Of a DNA stretch of 52,745 bases, positions 25,126 through 40,309 are shown piece after piece (position 1 is the stretch's first letter; every line of letters starts with the position of its first letter). Origin of the DNA: an uncultured Bacteroidales bacterium (GTDB taxonomy: Bacteria > Bacteroidota > Bacteroidia > Bacteroidales > UBA11471); the NCBI GenBank assembly GCA_947625885.1, contig CANQQA010000020.1, positions 1 to 52,745 on the forward strand, written 5' to 3'. The position numbers and the translations under genes are program-made. The notes beneath the pieces are model-generated. The model saw only the letters and a program-made list of their open reading frames with translations, searched no databases and was not told the origin of the DNA.

Positions 25126-27501
25126 ATGAAGAGAAAAATCATCTGTTTATTTATTCTTCTTTGTAGTGGAGTAATGTCTATGTCCGCGGTCGATTACGAT
25201 TTCGAGGTCGGCGGCATTTATTACAAAATTACTTCGCCCAAAAATTCGACGGTAGAAGTTTCGCAGGGAGATGTGGCTTATTCCGTAGCCTCTGTAACCA
25301 TTCCTGCAACGGTGGACAATGCCGGAACGACGTATCGTGTTACCGGCATCGGCACTTCGGCATTTTCCGGGTGTAAGACTTTAACGCAAGTTACGATAGG
25401 CGAGAATGTCGAGATTATCGGCGGCGCAGCCTTTCTGGGAACGGGTCTGACATCGGTAACGATACCCGACAAGGTGGAGACTATCGAGGCAGGAGCTTTT
25501 TGGAAGTGCGCAGACTTGACGTCGGTAACGATAGGTAATGGCGTTGAAATCATTGACAACGGAGCTTTCTCCGATTGCGCGAAGCTGACTTCGGTGTCGA
25601 TAGGCAGTCATGTTACGACTATCGGCAGTGGCGCTTTTGGCAGATGCGAGGCATTAACCTCGATAACCGTACCGGACAATGTCGTTTCCATAGGCGAGGA
25701 AGTCTTTACCGATTGCAAGGCTTTAACGACCGTAACGATAGGTGCCGGCGTTACCTCTATCGGATACGGCGCTTTTTCCGATTGCGAAAAATTGTCGAAT
25801 GTTGTGCTGGGAAATAACGTGTCGAACATCGGCGTCGGCGCTTTCCGTGCCAATGCCTTTGAGAGCGTAACGATACCGGCAAGCGTGGTGCGTATAGGCG
25901 ATAATGCTTTTGCAGAGTGTGCAAACTTGAAAGATTTTTATTTCAATGCCGATTCCTGCATCTACGTGGGAAACTCTTTGCATAGGGCTTTTGATAAATG
26001 TACGGCATTAGCCGCCGCCAATATCCATATCGGAGAAAATGTGAAACATATTCCGAACAGCCTTTTTACGGGACGGGAGGATTTGACCTCTATTGTACTG
26101 CCCGAAACAGTCGAGACGATTGCCGATAGGGCATTTTCCGGTTGCACGGAATTGACGTCGGTAACGCTGGGCAATAAGATTACGTATATTGGCAGCTCGG
26201 CTTTTGCATCTTGCACGAAAATACCTTCGATAGCTATCAATAGTCCTGCGGCTATCGGTACTTCTGCTTTCTCCGGCTGCAAGGAGTTGTCGTCTTTGAC
26301 AATGGCGGACGGAGTCGTTTCTATCGGCGGTTCGGCTTTCTTGAATTGCACCGCTTTGACGGCGGTGGAGATTCCCGGAAGTGTCGTTTCTATCGGCAGC
26401 TCTGCTTTCTCCGGCGATACGACGATAACCTCTCTGACGATTTCCAACGGCGTTACGACCATTGGTAACTCTGCTTTCTTGGATTGCAAGGCGCTGACTT
26501 CGCTGACGATTCCTCAGAGTGTTACTTCTATCGGAACGAAAGCCTTTAAGAACTGCTCGAAGATGGAATCGTTTTATTTTAACGCCGATTCTTGCGGCAC
26601 CATGAGCAATGCTGCCGATTCTGTTTTCAAAGGTTGTGCGGCTTTCGCTACATTGACTATCGGAGAGAATGTAAGATATATTCCGAAAAATGCGTTTACC
26701 GGTTGTAAAAAATTGACAGAGGTAACGATTCCGGGCAGTGTCGTTGTTGTCGGCAGTTCGGCTTTTTCAAAATGTGAAGGTCTGACCACTTTGTCGATAG
26801 AGGGTGCCGATACTCTCAAATCCAGTGCTTTTGCTGATTGCCCGGCATTGGCTGCTGTAACGATAGGCGATGGCGTTGATGTTATCGGTGCTTCTGCTTT
26901 CTCCGGCGATACGACGATAACCTCGATAACGCTTCCGAATAGTGTTTCTATGATTGATAATTCGGCTTTCGCCAAATGCAAGGGCATGACTACGCTGTCG
27001 ATAGGAGCGGGTACCGACTCTATCGGAACATCGGCTTTTGTCGGGTGCAGCGCATTGACCTCGATATCGGCATATAATCCGAATCCGGTAAATATAATAA
27101 CCAAAGTCGTAGAAAATGATGAAGAGAAAATATATTCGGCTTTCGATAGCGTAAAATACGATGTCTGTGTGCTCTATGTTCCTGACCAGTCGATAGCTCA
27201 ATATCAGGAGGCAGAAGGCTGGAAAGAGTTTAAGCAAATATCGCCGATAATAACATCAAGGTCGCCTTCTGCTGATATAAATGATGTCGAAACGGGCAAT
27301 GTAAGATGTTATGTAACTGCCGACGGATTGCTTGCCGTTGAAAATCTGCCGGAAGGTGCCGAGGTAATCGTATACGATGCGACGGGTAGAGCAATAAAAG
27401 CTGCTGTTGCTGAAGGCGGATATGTTGATGTATCGCTGCCTGCTCGGGGATTGTACATCGTACGTATTAACGATACCGTATATAAGGTGATGAACCAATA
27501 A
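25126..27501 (+). CDS. BspA-like leucine-rich-repeat surface protein with T9SS-like tail
   Basis: The 791-residue secreted protein has signal peptide MKRKIICLFILLCSGVMSMSA. From about residue 55 to 690 it consists of about 23-residue repeats of the LRR_5/TpLRR type, such as LTSVTIGNGVEIIDNGAFSD. The repeat run is interrupted twice by a related longer module beginning FYFNADSC (about 268 and 484). Such proteins form curved solenoids at the surface and bind host or microbial ligands. The last about 70 residues (VIVYDATGRAIKAAVAEGG, ARGLYIVRINDTVYKVMN) form a C-terminal sorting-like tail. It is monocistronic, with a long leader and a strong terminator. Confidence 0.95.
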   Translation: MKRKIICLFILLCSGVMSMSAVDYDFEVGGIYYKITSPKNSTVEVSQGDVAYSVASVTIPATVDNAGTTYRVTGIGTSAFSGCKTLTQVTIGENVEIIGGAAFLGTGLTSVTIPDKVETIEAGAFWKCADLTSVTIGNGVEIIDNGAFSDCAKLTSVSIGSHVTTIGSGAFGRCEALTSITVPDNVVSIGEEVFTDCKALTTVTIGAGVTSIGYGAFSDCEKLSNVVLGNNVSNIGVGAFRANAFESVTIPASVVRIGDNAFAECANLKDFYFNADSCIYVGNSLHRAFDKCTALAAANIHIGENVKHIPNSLFTGREDLTSIVLPETVETIADRAFSGCTELTSVTLGNKITYIGSSAFASCTKIPSIAINSPAAIGTSAFSGCKELSSLTMADGVVSIGGSAFLNCTALTAVEIPGSVVSIGSSAFSGDTTITSLTISNGVTTIGNSAFLDCKALTSLTIPQSVTSIGTKAFKNCSKMESFYFNADSCGTMSNAADSVFKGCAAFATLTIGENVRYIPKNAFTGCKKLTEVTIPGSVVVVGSSAFSKCEGLTTLSIEGADTLKSSAFADCPALAAVTIGDGVDVIGASAFSGDTTITSITLPNSVSMIDNSAFAKCKGMTTLSIGAGTDSIGTSAFVGCSALTSISAYNPNPVNIITKVVENDEEKIYSAFDSVKYDVCVLYVPDQSIAQYQEAEGWKEFKQISPIITSRSPSADINDVETGNVRCYVTADGLLAVENLPEGAEVIVYDATGRAIKAAVAEGGYVDVSLPARGLYIVRINDTVYKVMNQ

Positions 27502-27530
27502 TGATTAGAGACTGAAATATCTCAAATTCC

Positions 27531-27568
27531 GCAGCCTTGCAGCTATTCGTTGCAAGGCTGCTTTTTTT
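27531..27568 (+). terminator. Terminator of the LRR gene
   Basis: Perfect 11-bp stem gcagccttgca / tgcaaggctgc with a nine-base loop and seven Ts, 30 bases past the stop. Confidence 0.93.
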
Positions 27569-27597
27569 GAAGCATGTTCGTTTGAACACGTGGATAT

Positions 27598-27629
27598 AAA
27601 AAAGGAACAACGTGCGTTGTTCCTTTTTT
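27598..27629 (-). terminator. Terminator of asnS
   Basis: Stem aaaaaaggaacaac / gttgttcctttttt (27598-27611 and 27616-27629) with a four-base loop. It lies just past the asnS stop on the minus strand. Confidence 0.88.
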
Positions 27630-27648
27630 CGTATCGTGATATGGAGCG

Positions 27649-29055
27649 TCAGAACTCGGCGTTCTTCGGCGTGCGGGGGAAAGGTATCACGTCGCGGATA
27701 TTCGACATACCGGTAACGAACAGAAGCAGCCGCTCGAATCCCAGCCCGAAGCCGGCGTGCGGACACGTGCCGTAGCGGCGGGTGTCGAGATACCACCACA
27801 TATCTTTCATGGGGATATGCAGCTCCTCGATGCGCGCCAGCAGCTTGTCGTAATTTTCTTCGCGCACGCTGCCGCCGATGATTTCGCCTATCTGCGGGAA
27901 CAGCACATCGGTGCCCTGCACGGTCTTGCCGTCGTCGTTCTGTTTCATGTAGAACGCCTTTATCTCTTTGGGGTAGTTGATCATGATGACCGGTTTGCCG
28001 AAATGCTCTTCCACCAAATAACGCTCGTGTTCGCTGGCGAGGTCGCAGCCCCAATATACGGGAAACTCGAATTTGTGCCCTTTGGCGATAGCATCTTCGA
28101 GAATCTTTATGCCTTCGGTGTAGGGCAGCCGCACGAACTCTGTCTCGACCACTTTTTGCAGCCGCTCGATAAGCCCTTTGTCGAACATATCGTTGAGAAA
28201 TTGCAGGTCGTCCTTGCAATTGTCGAGCGCCCATTTTACGCAGTATTTGATAAACTCCTCTTCGAGGTCCATCAGCTCGGGCAGTTCGGCGAATGCCACT
28301 TCCGGCTCCACCATCCAGAACTCCGCAAGGTGGCGGGGCGTGTTGGAGTTTTCGGCGCGGAACGTCGGTCCGAACGTGTAAATGGCGCCGAGTGCGGTGG
28401 CTGCCAACTCGCCTTCCAGCTGTCCGGAAACGGTGAGGCTGGCTTGCTTGCCGAAGAAATCGTCGTCGTAGATAATGGATCCGTTCTCGTCTTTTTTCAG
28501 ATTATAGAGGTTTTTGGTCGTAACCTGAAACATCTGTCCGGCGCCTTCGCAGTCCGATGCCGTGATGATAGGGGTGTGGAAATAGCAGAAACCCCTTTCG
28601 TGGAAAAAGGTGTGTATGGCAATCGCCATTTGGTGCCGCATGCGGAACACGGCGCCGAACGTGTTGGTGCGGGGGCGCAGGTGGGCGATTTCGCGAAGAA
28701 ACTCCATTGAGTGCCCTTTCTTCTGCAAGGGGTAGGTTTGCGGGTCGGCGGTGCCGTACACTTCGATGGTGTCGGCTTGCATTTCGGCTTCCTGCCCTTT
28801 GCCTTGCGACTTCACGAGCTTGCCGGTGGCGCAGATGCAGGCGCCGGTGGTAACGGGTTTCAGCGTTTCTTCATCGAACTTTTCGAGGTCGACGACGATT
28901 TGCAGGTTTTTGATGGTCGAACCGTCGTTGAGGGCGATGAATCCCACCTGTTTGTTGCCGCGGCGGGTGCGAACCCACCCTTTCACTTTCACCGTCGTTC
29001 CGAACGGCTTTTTGGCGAACAACTCGACGATGCGGGTGCGAGTAAGCGTTTCCAT
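27649..29055 (-). CDS. asnS: Asparaginyl-tRNA synthetase
   Basis: The 468-residue class IIb synthetase charges tRNA-Asn. An N-terminal OB-fold anticodon-binding domain (about 15-110, [20 protein letters not shown]) is followed by the catalytic core with [16 protein letters not shown], motif 2 [20 protein letters not shown] and motif 3 [16 protein letters not shown]. The ending [15 protein letters not shown] is diagnostic of AsnRS against AspRS. It is 40 bases downstream of the pseudouridine synthase gene and probably in one operon. Confidence 0.97.
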   Translation of the reverse strand: METLTRTRIVELFAKKPFGTTVKVKGWVRTRRGNKQVGFIALNDGSTIKNLQIVVDLEKFDEETLKPVTTGACICATGKLVKSQGKGQEAEMQADTIEVYGTADPQTYPLQKKGHSMEFLREIAHLRPRTNTFGAVFRMRHQMAIAIHTFFHERGFCYFHTPIITASDCEGAGQMFQVTTKNLYNLKKDENGSIIYDDDFFGKQASLTVSGQLEGELAATALGAIYTFGPTFRAENSNTPRHLAEFWMVEPEVAFAELPELMDLEEEFIKYCVKWALDNCKDDLQFLNDMFDKGLIERLQKVVETEFVRLPYTEGIKILEDAIAKGHKFEFPVYWGCDLASEHERYLVEEHFGKPVIMINYPKEIKAFYMKQNDDGKTVQGTDVLFPQIGEIIGGSVREENYDKLLARIEELHIPMKDMWWYLDTRRYGTCPHAGFGLGFERLLLFVTGMSNIRDVIPFPRTPKNAEF

Positions 29056-29095
29056 ATTGTCGTGTATCTTCTTTCTTGTTTATGATAAATTGATT

Positions 29096-30409
<1,314 letters not shown>

Positions 30410-30631
30410 AATGAGGTATCTTTTTGATAAAAGAAAAATGTTCCGTCCTCGCGGACGATTTGTCGGATAACAATCTTTTTTCCGCTACAAAGATGCGAAT
30501 CATTTTTCAAAAAAAATCATAATTGAGCGATTTTCTCTATTATTTAACCTAAAACGCTGTTTTTTGTTCGCTGAAAATGCTCTTTTTTGCCGCTGTGGCG
30601 AAAAATCGGTCGGATAATCGGAAAACTTTTG

Positions 30632-30639
30632 TACCTTTG
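30632..30639 (+). promoter_or_regulatory. -7 element of the SlyD-type gene
   Basis: TACCTTTG, an exact TAnnTTTG match 20 bases before the ATG. No convincing TTTG at -33. Confidence 0.6.
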
Positions 30640-30659
30640 CCGGCGAACGATAAACCTTT

Positions 30660-31205
30660 ATGAATATGGAAACAATAAAACCCGGTCAATATGTCGAGGT
30701 AACTTACGACCTCTTTGTCGGAAAAGAAAACGAACTGATGGAGAGCGCCACTGCCGAGGCTCCTTTGCGATTCGTCTTCGGGACAGACCAGATGCTCCCT
30801 TCGTTCGAGGCGAAGCTCAACGGGCTGGAGGTCGGCGACAAATTCGATTTCTTAATTCCCTGCGCCGACGCTTATGGCGAATACGACGATGACCATGTGC
30901 TCGAACTCGACAAGAAAATGTTTGAGGTCGAAGGAAAATTCGACGAGGAAATGATATATCCGGGCAACACCGTTCCGATGATGGACGCCAACGGCAACCG
31001 GCTCAACGGCTCGGTGGTGGAGGTGAAAGAAAACATCGTAGTGATGGATTTCAACCACCCGCTGGCAGGCGAAGACCTGCACTTCGTGGGCGAAGTGAAA
31101 ACGGTGCGTCCTGCTACGCCCGAAGAGTTGAAGCCTGCGCATTCGTGCGGTTGCGGCTGTTGCGGCGACGACGAACACGGTTGCGGCGGAGGCTGCTGCC
31201 ATTGA
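30660..31205 (+). CDS. slyD: SlyD-type FKBP peptidyl-prolyl isomerase
   Basis: 181 residues (179 if the second ATG at 30666 is used). The FKBP domain with an inserted IF loop is recognised from YVEVTYDLFVGKENELMES, RFVFGTDQMLPSFEAKLNGL and the IF part around DAYGEYDDDHVLELDKKMF. It ends VMDFNHPLAGEDLHFVGEV. The C-terminal tail is rich in Cys and His (HSCGCGCCGDDEHGCGGGCC), which in SlyD binds nickel and other metals. The protein is likely a cytosolic chaperone and prolyl isomerase with metal-storage ability. Divergent from the rluB operon. Confidence 0.95.
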   Translation: MNMETIKPGQYVEVTYDLFVGKENELMESATAEAPLRFVFGTDQMLPSFEAKLNGLEVGDKFDFLIPCADAYGEYDDDHVLELDKKMFEVEGKFDEEMIYPGNTVPMMDANGNRLNGSVVEVKENIVVMDFNHPLAGEDLHFVGEVKTVRPATPEELKPAHSCGCGCCGDDEHGCGGGCCH

Positions 31206-31219
31206 TTATATAAAGATGT

Positions 31220-31256
31220 AAAAAACGGCGGAAAATATTTTTCTGCCGTTTTTTTG
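31220..31256. terminator. Bidirectional terminator between slyD and gpsA
   Basis: Stem aaaaaacggcggaaa / ttctgccgttttttt with one G-U pair, A and T runs on both sides, between convergent genes. Confidence 0.85.
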
Positions 31257-31269
31257 TCTGTATGCCGCA

Positions 31270-32268
31270 CTATTGCAGCAGGTCGGTGAGCAGGCTCATT
31301 TCCTGCTGCATGGGTTTCCGTTTGTAAAGAATGTTATATACCGCATTCAGAATCGGCATATCCACCTTCAACTTTTCATTGATTTCGGTAATACATTTCG
31401 TGCCGTAATAGCCTTCGGCTATCATCTCCATTTCGGCTTGCGCCGCTTTTACCGAATAGCCTTTCCCTATCATCGTGCCGAAAAGGAAGTTGCGGCTGAA
31501 CCGCGAATAAGCCGTAACCAGCAGGTCGCCCAAATAAGCCGGTTCGCAGATGTTGCGCGAGAGCGGATTCGCCACGTTGATAAACCGTTGCAGCTCCTGT
31601 ATGGAGTTTGCCACCAACACGGCTTGCAGATTGTCGCCGTATTTGGCTCCGCTGCATATTCCGGCGGCGATGGCATAGACGTTTTTCAACACGGCGGCGT
31701 ATTCGATGCCTTCGACGTCGGCGGATATGGTCGTGCGCATATAGGGCGTGCTCAGCAGTTCGGCGGCGATTTCCGCCCGCCGTTGGTCGGGGCAGCCGAT
31801 AGTCAGATACGAGAGACGTTCGAGCGCCACCTCTTCGGCGTGACACGGACCGCCTATCACGGCAAGGAAGTCGGCGGGTACGTTGAAATTCTTTCGCAGG
31901 TAATCGGTGATAATCAAATTTTCGTCGGGTACGATGCCCTTAATGGCAGAGATAATGAATTTCCCCTGCAAGTTTTTGCTTTTCAGCTTTTTGAGTTGGC
32001 TCTTGATAAAGGGCGACGGCGTTACCAGAATCAACGTATCGGAATCTTTTACGATGTCGCCGATGTCGTCGGAAAAACTGATGCGGCTTATCTCGAATTT
32101 GACGCTCGACAGATAGTGCGGATTGCGTCCCGTGCGGACAAATTTTTCAATGGTATCTTCGTTGCGGATATACCAGTTTATCGCATCGGCGTTGCACAGC
32201 ACGAGCTTGGCGATAGCGGTAGCCCATGTACCGCCTCCGATGATTGCTACTTTTCCGGGAAGATTCAT
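31270..32268 (-). CDS. gpsA: Glycerol-3-phosphate dehydrogenase [NAD(P)+]
   Basis: The 332-residue enzyme reduces dihydroxyacetone phosphate to sn-glycerol-3-phosphate for phospholipid synthesis. The Rossmann start is VAIIGGGTWATAIAKLVL. The active-site lysine lies in ISAIKGIVPDE, and GGPCHAEEVALERLSYLTIG and EYAAVLKNVYAIAAGICSG are family blocks. Length normal. It is 23 bases downstream of lysS, so a secA-lysS-gpsA operon is likely. Confidence 0.96.
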   Translation of the reverse strand: MNLPGKVAIIGGGTWATAIAKLVLCNADAINWYIRNEDTIEKFVRTGRNPHYLSSVKFEISRISFSDDIGDIVKDSDTLILVTPSPFIKSQLKKLKSKNLQGKFIISAIKGIVPDENLIITDYLRKNFNVPADFLAVIGGPCHAEEVALERLSYLTIGCPDQRRAEIAAELLSTPYMRTTISADVEGIEYAAVLKNVYAIAAGICSGAKYGDNLQAVLVANSIQELQRFINVANPLSRNICEPAYLGDLLVTAYSRFSRNFLFGTMIGKGYSVKAAQAEMEMIAEGYYGTKCITEINEKLKVDMPILNAVYNILYKRKPMQQEMSLLTDLLQ

Positions 32269-32291
32269 ATCATCGTGTGATAAAGTTCATA

Positions 32292-34019
32292 TCATCGGGC
32301 TTTCTCTACCCACGCCTTTACTTCGTCCGGGGTCGGGTTGGAAAGTTCGAGTTTGTATTTCTTGTTCAGACCGCACAATTCCTGTTGCAGTTTGTTGGGA
32401 TTGGCTTCGCCCAACGATTCGACGGTGAGGAAGCCTGCTTTCTGCACGGCGGCTATCCACTCTTGCGGCACGCCTATGGCGGTGAAGCAGCTGTCGGCAT
32501 CTTTCTTGCGGTTCTTTTCGGGACGCATTTGCGGGAAGAAAAGCACCTCCTGTATGGTCGATTGTCCCGTCATCAACATGACAAGACGATCCATACCGAT
32601 GCCCATGCCCGACGTAGGCGGCATGCCGTATTCGAGAGCGCGTATGAAATCGTTGTCGATGAACATCGCCTCGTCGTCGCCTTTCTCCGAGAGGCGCAAC
32701 TGCTCCTCGAAGCGGTAGCGCTGGTCTATGGGGTCGTTCAGCTCCGAATAGGCGTTGCACAACTCTTTACCATTGACCATCAGCTCGAAACGCTCGGTCA
32801 GTTCCGGATTGTTGCGGTGGCGCTTTGTCAGGGGCGACATTTCTATGGGATAGTCGGTGATGAAGGTCGGCTGTATGTAATTGCCTTCGCATTTGGCACC
32901 GAAGATTTCGTCGATGAGTTTTCCTTTGCCCATCGAGTCGTCGGTTTCCACGCCGAGTTTTTGGCACACTTCCCGCAGTTGGTTTTCGTCCATACCGGTG
33001 ATGTCGATGCCGGTAAACTCCTTGATGGCTTCCGTCATGGTAACCCGTTTGTAGGGGGCTTTGAAGTCGATGAGGTTGTCGCCCACTTTCACCTGCGTGG
33101 CGCCGTTCACGTCGAGCGCTATTTTTTCGAGCATCTGTTCGGTGAAAGTCATCATCCAGTTGTAATCCTTGTAGGAAACGTAGATTTCCATACAGGTAAA
33201 TTCGGGGTTGTGCGTGCGGTCCATGCCCTCGTTGCGGAAGTTTTTGGAGAACTCATATACGCCTTCGAATCCGCCCACGATGAGGCGTTTAAGGTACAGC
33301 TCGTCGGCGATGCGCAGGTAGAGCGGAATGTCAAGCGCGTTGTGGTGCGTGATGAACGGGCGCGCAGCCGCACCGCCCGGAATGGATTGCAGGATAGGCG
33401 TTTCCACTTCCATATATCCGCGCAAATTGAAAAATTCGCGCATCGAGGTATATACTTTGTTGCGTTTGATGAAAATCTCTTTCACGCCTTCGTTCACCAC
33501 CAAATCGACGTAACGCTGGCGGTAGCGCAGTTCGGGGTCTTCGAAAGCGTCGTACACCACGCCGTCTTTCACCTTGACGATAGGCAGCGGACGCAGCGAT
33601 TTCGCCAACACGGTAAGCGCTTGCGCATGGACGGTGATTTCGCCCATTTGCGTGCGGAACACGTAGCCTTTGATGCCTACGAAGTCGCCGATGTCGAGCA
33701 ACTTTTTGAATACCGTATTGTAAAGTTCCTTGTCTTCTCCCGGGCAGAGGTCGTCGCGCGAGATATACACCTGTATGCGACCTTTCGAGTCTTTCAGTTC
33801 CATGAAAGAGGCTTTGCCCATGATGCGGCGGCTCATGATGCGTCCCGCTATCGACACCGTCCTCTGCGGGGCGTCGTCCGAGAAAGATGCCTTGATTTCA
33901 TCGGTGAAGGCATCGACTTTGTATTCGGCGGCGGGGTAGGGGTCTATGCCCAACCGGCGCATTTCGTCGAGACTGTTGCGGCGAATGATTTCCTGTTCGC
34001 TCAAATCGAGTATGTTCAT
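32292..34019 (-). CDS. lysS: Lysyl-tRNA synthetase, class II
   Basis: 575 residues. An N-terminal OB-fold domain (about 55-165, [20 protein letters not shown]) binds the anticodon. The class II core has motif 2 [20 protein letters not shown] and motif 3 [16 protein letters not shown]. The C-terminus is extended by about 70 residues past motif 3 ([20 protein letters not shown], then LEANPNKLQ-like sequence). This helix-rich tail is typical of Bacteroidetes LysS and absent from the E. coli enzyme. It lies 44 bases downstream of secA. Confidence 0.96.
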   Translation of the reverse strand: MNILDLSEQEIIRRNSLDEMRRLGIDPYPAAEYKVDAFTDEIKASFSDDAPQRTVSIAGRIMSRRIMGKASFMELKDSKGRIQVYISRDDLCPGEDKELYNTVFKKLLDIGDFVGIKGYVFRTQMGEITVHAQALTVLAKSLRPLPIVKVKDGVVYDAFEDPELRYRQRYVDLVVNEGVKEIFIKRNKVYTSMREFFNLRGYMEVETPILQSIPGGAAARPFITHHNALDIPLYLRIADELYLKRLIVGGFEGVYEFSKNFRNEGMDRTHNPEFTCMEIYVSYKDYNWMMTFTEQMLEKIALDVNGATQVKVGDNLIDFKAPYKRVTMTEAIKEFTGIDITGMDENQLREVCQKLGVETDDSMGKGKLIDEIFGAKCEGNYIQPTFITDYPIEMSPLTKRHRNNPELTERFELMVNGKELCNAYSELNDPIDQRYRFEEQLRLSEKGDDEAMFIDNDFIRALEYGMPPTSGMGIGMDRLVMLMTGQSTIQEVLFFPQMRPEKNRKKDADSCFTAIGVPQEWIAAVQKAGFLTVESLGEANPNKLQQELCGLNKKYKLELSNPTPDEVKAWVEKAR

Positions 34020-34063
34020 TGTTCTTCGTTTCTATGTGTTTCTTATTGTCTGCCGCGCAAGTT

Positions 34064-37372
<3,309 letters not shown>

Positions 37373-37551
37373 AACGGTTTTTGATTTTTTTGTTTCGGTT
37401 ATTAAAAAAATGTACCATACGGACACACAACCGCATAATACGCTGCAAAGATAGATAAAAAATAGCTAAACGCAGGCGATTTTCTTCTAAAATAGCCTAA
37501 AAAGATTTTTACCGGATTTTCGGAGCCGGTAAGTCGTTTACCAAAAGGAAA
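37373..37551 (-). promoter_or_regulatory. secA upstream region with -7 element
   Basis: TATCTTTG on the minus strand (complement at 37446-37453), about 75 bases before the secA ATG. The remainder, up to the end of the DUF4105 gene, shows no clear terminator. Confidence 0.55.
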
Positions 37552-38751
37552 TTACAGCCGCCGGCATTTCCGCTCCGTCGTAATCCATGCGATGCAGCGC
37601 ACGGCAGGAATGGCGGCTGCCGGATAGAAGGCGGGGTTGAACACTTGCGGCAGGAAAGGCGCGGCAATGAAAAATGCCGCCGTTGCGAGCAACAGCAGCG
37701 ACATCGCCTGCGCCGTGATGCGGCGGTGCGGGGCGAAGGCTTCGCACAAGGCGGCGAACCACCACAGCGGGTGGCACCACAGCGCGGAATAGTTGGGCGA
37801 GGTGGCGGGGTGCACCGATATGAATATCAGGAAAAACAGTACGCATCCGAATAGTCCGTACAGTCCGAAAATCACATAATCGAGCACGCGCAGGTGCCGA
37901 CCTTTCCGGTATTCGATTGCCGACACGAGCATCACGCTGCCGAGAGCCGCCCAAAATACGATGACGGGAGTGAAAGGTGTCGGTGCGTATTCTGCTCTCC
38001 CGACTTGCGCTTCGTGCGTTTCGACGGTCGTGCCGATAAAACGTTTCTCCCCGTTTTCTTCGGTCGTATAGGCGTGCGCCAAATCGTCCGCCAGCACGGC
38101 AGGCAGAAACATCTGCTCCCGATAGGTGGTCGGGCGGTCGAGCGGTGCGCCCAGCGCGAGGTCTATTCCGAAGGTGAGCCACGCGTGGCGGGCGGTGCAC
38201 TCGTGTATCAGCCGGCGGAATGTGGCGACGGTCGTGTCGTTTTTGTCGTAGACGATGCCGCTGTCGAGAGCCTCCTCTATCTTGTCGCGGGGGCGGGTGG
38301 CGCAGTTGTCGTACAGAAAGTTGTAGCGGTACACGCGGTTTTGCGGCTGCATATTCGTGCAGAGGGCGTCGAACAGCCGGCGGGCTTCGCCGGCACGGAG
38401 ATTCAGCGGCAGTTCATATACCGTGCTGCCCCGCAGGGTGTAGCTCGTTACGAAAGCGTGGTACGTGGAGGCGCCGATGCTGTAATCCGTCTCGCCTTTG
38501 GTGAAGCGGTAGAGAAAATGCGGCGTCTCGAAATCGAACAGTCCGTAGTTGAATACGATGTCGCGCCGCAGCGTATCGCCGGTGCGGGGTTCGTCGAAAA
38601 CGAGCCGTATGCCCGTGTGCCCGAACAGTTCGTAAACCGCCGTGCCGGGTGCAGCCGTGAGCAGCGATACCCGTATGGTATCGTCTGTGCCGGCAGCCGA
38701 CGGCGCGACAACGAAAAACAAAATCGACAACAAGGTGTATAAACGTTTCAT
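37552..38751 (-). CDS. DUF4105-domain membrane protein
   Basis: 399 residues starting at MKRLYTLLSILFFVVAPSAA, a signal peptide; the upstream part of the frame is discarded because it crosses the promoter region. The periplasmic N-terminal domain (about 22-240) has the DUF4105/Lnb-type features: LFGHTGIRLVF, FNYGLFDFETPHFLYRF and YNFLYDNCATRPRDKIEEAL with its conserved Cys. About five membrane helices follow (FTPVIVFWAALGSVMLVSAI onward). Lnb proteins with this domain act in lipoprotein N-acylation; whether this one does is unknown. Confidence 0.9.
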   Translation of the reverse strand: MKRLYTLLSILFFVVAPSAAGTDDTIRVSLLTAAPGTAVYELFGHTGIRLVFDEPRTGDTLRRDIVFNYGLFDFETPHFLYRFTKGETDYSIGASTYHAFVTSYTLRGSTVYELPLNLRAGEARRLFDALCTNMQPQNRVYRYNFLYDNCATRPRDKIEEALDSGIVYDKNDTTVATFRRLIHECTARHAWLTFGIDLALGAPLDRPTTYREQMFLPAVLADDLAHAYTTEENGEKRFIGTTVETHEAQVGRAEYAPTPFTPVIVFWAALGSVMLVSAIEYRKGRHLRVLDYVIFGLYGLFGCVLFFLIFISVHPATSPNYSALWCHPLWWFAALCEAFAPHRRITAQAMSLLLLATAAFFIAAPFLPQVFNPAFYPAAAIPAVRCIAWITTERKCRRL

Positions 38752-38854
38752 ATCACGGCGGTTTTCAGCGCGTAAAAGTACGCTTTTTTCGGAAACGGAG
38801 CCACCGAAAAGACCCGTTTTTTTCGAAAATGGCAAAAAATGGAATAAAGAATTT

Positions 38855-38883
38855 GTATTTTTCTGTAAAAAACCGTAATTTTG
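38855..38883 (+). promoter_or_regulatory. Promoter of pgi
   Basis: TTTG ending at 38855, 20-base spacer, TAATTTTG at 38876-38883. It lies in the 169-base gap between the divergent DUF4105 and pgi genes. Confidence 0.75.
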
Positions 38884-38920
38884 AAAATCCTAAAATCGTG
38901 AAAACATAAATCCGAATATC

Positions 38921-40252
38921 ATGGAAAAAATTTCTCTCTCTTATGAAAAAGCATTGACCGATGCCCAAGTGCAGTCGGTTGCCGCAGAAGCTCTGGCGGC
39001 GCAGAAAACGTTACACGCCGGAAACGGCAAAGGAAATGACTTTTTGGGCTGGCTTCACCTGCCGTCGTCCATCACGCCGGAATTTCTCGATGAGGTGGAG
39101 CAGGTTGCCGCCAACCTCCGTAAACGTTGCGAAATAGTGGTCGCCATAGGTATCGGCGGCAGCTATCTCGGCGCGAAGATGGTCATCGAAGCCCTTTCCG
39201 ACTCTTTCGCAGCCTACAAGGGCGGCAAAGGCACGCAGGTCTTGTTTGCCGGACAAAACATCGGCGAAGATTATCTGTATGAATTGCAGGAGTTGCTGCG
39301 CGGCAAGCAGTTCGGTCTCATCAATATCTCCAAGTCGGGTACGACCACCGAGCCGGCGATTGCATTCCGCCTGCTGAAAAAACAGCTCGAAGAGCAGGTG
39401 GGCAAGGAAGAAGCCCGCAACCGCATCGTCGCTGTTACCGACGCTGCACGCGGCGCGCTGCGCAAACTCGCCGACATGGAAGGCTATAAAACCTTCGTGA
39501 TTCCCGACAACGTGGGCGGTCGCTTCTCGGTGCTCACGCCGGTAGGCTTGCTCCCCATCGCCGTTGCCGGATTCGACATCAAGCAGTTGGTGGGCGGCGC
39601 AGCCGATATGGAAAAAGCCTGCGACGAGAGTGTTCCCGCTGCCGAAAATCCCGCCCTCCGTTACGCTTCGGCGCGCAATGTGCTCTATCGCAGCGGAAAG
39701 AAAGTCGAGATTCTCGTCAATTTCAATCCGAAACTCCATTTCTTGGCAGAATGGTGGAAACAGCTCTACGGCGAAAGCGAAGGCAAGGAGCACAAAGGCA
39801 TATTCCCCGCATCGGTCGATTTCACCACCGACCTCCACTCCATGGGGCAGTGGATACAGGACGGCGAACGCACCATTTTCGAAACCGTCGTTTCCGTGAA
39901 AAATATGAAGCACACGCTGGCGATTCCTTCCGACGATGAGAATCTCGACGGCTTGAACTTCCTCGCCGGAAAACGCATCGACGGCGTGAACAAAATGGCG
40001 GAGCTCGGTACGCAGATAGCCCATGTCGATGGCGGCGTTCCCAACCTGAAAATCGAAATCCCTGCGGTTACGGAATACTGTCTCGGACAGTTGATTTACT
40101 TCTTCGAGAAAGCCTGCGGCATCAGCGGTTATATGCTCGGTGTCAATCCTTTCGACCAGCCCGGTGTCGAGGCATACAAGAAAAATATGTTCGCTTTGCT
40201 CGACAAACCCGGCTACGAAGCCGAAAGCAAAGCCATCAAAGCCCGCTTGTAA
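38921..40252 (+). CDS. pgi: Glucose-6-phosphate isomerase
   Basis: The 443-residue enzyme interconverts glucose-6-phosphate and fructose-6-phosphate. It is the shorter, Bacillus-type form (about 450 residues) rather than the about 550-residue E. coli form. Two SIS domains are visible, with [17 protein letters not shown] and the phosphate-binding [19 protein letters not shown]. The catalytic Glu region is [20 protein letters not shown]. Own promoter and terminator. Confidence 0.97.
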   Translation: MEKISLSYEKALTDAQVQSVAAEALAAQKTLHAGNGKGNDFLGWLHLPSSITPEFLDEVEQVAANLRKRCEIVVAIGIGGSYLGAKMVIEALSDSFAAYKGGKGTQVLFAGQNIGEDYLYELQELLRGKQFGLINISKSGTTTEPAIAFRLLKKQLEEQVGKEEARNRIVAVTDAARGALRKLADMEGYKTFVIPDNVGGRFSVLTPVGLLPIAVAGFDIKQLVGGAADMEKACDESVPAAENPALRYASARNVLYRSGKKVEILVNFNPKLHFLAEWWKQLYGESEGKEHKGIFPASVDFTTDLHSMGQWIQDGERTIFETVVSVKNMKHTLAIPSDDENLDGLNFLAGKRIDGVNKMAELGTQIAHVDGGVPNLKIEIPAVTEYCLGQLIYFFEKACGISGYMLGVNPFDQPGVEAYKKNMFALLDKPGYEAESKAIKARL

Positions 40253-40262
40253 TTCCTTTTTC

Positions 40263-40294
40263 TTCCTGCCCCGCAAGTTCGCGCGGGGCAGGAA
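40263..40294 (+). terminator. Terminator of pgi
   Basis: Perfect 12-bp GC-rich stem ttcctgccccgc (40263-40274) / gcggggcaggaa (40283-40294), followed by T-rich sequence, 11 bases past the stop. Confidence 0.88.
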
Positions 40295-40309
40295 TATTTC
40301 TTCGTTTTT

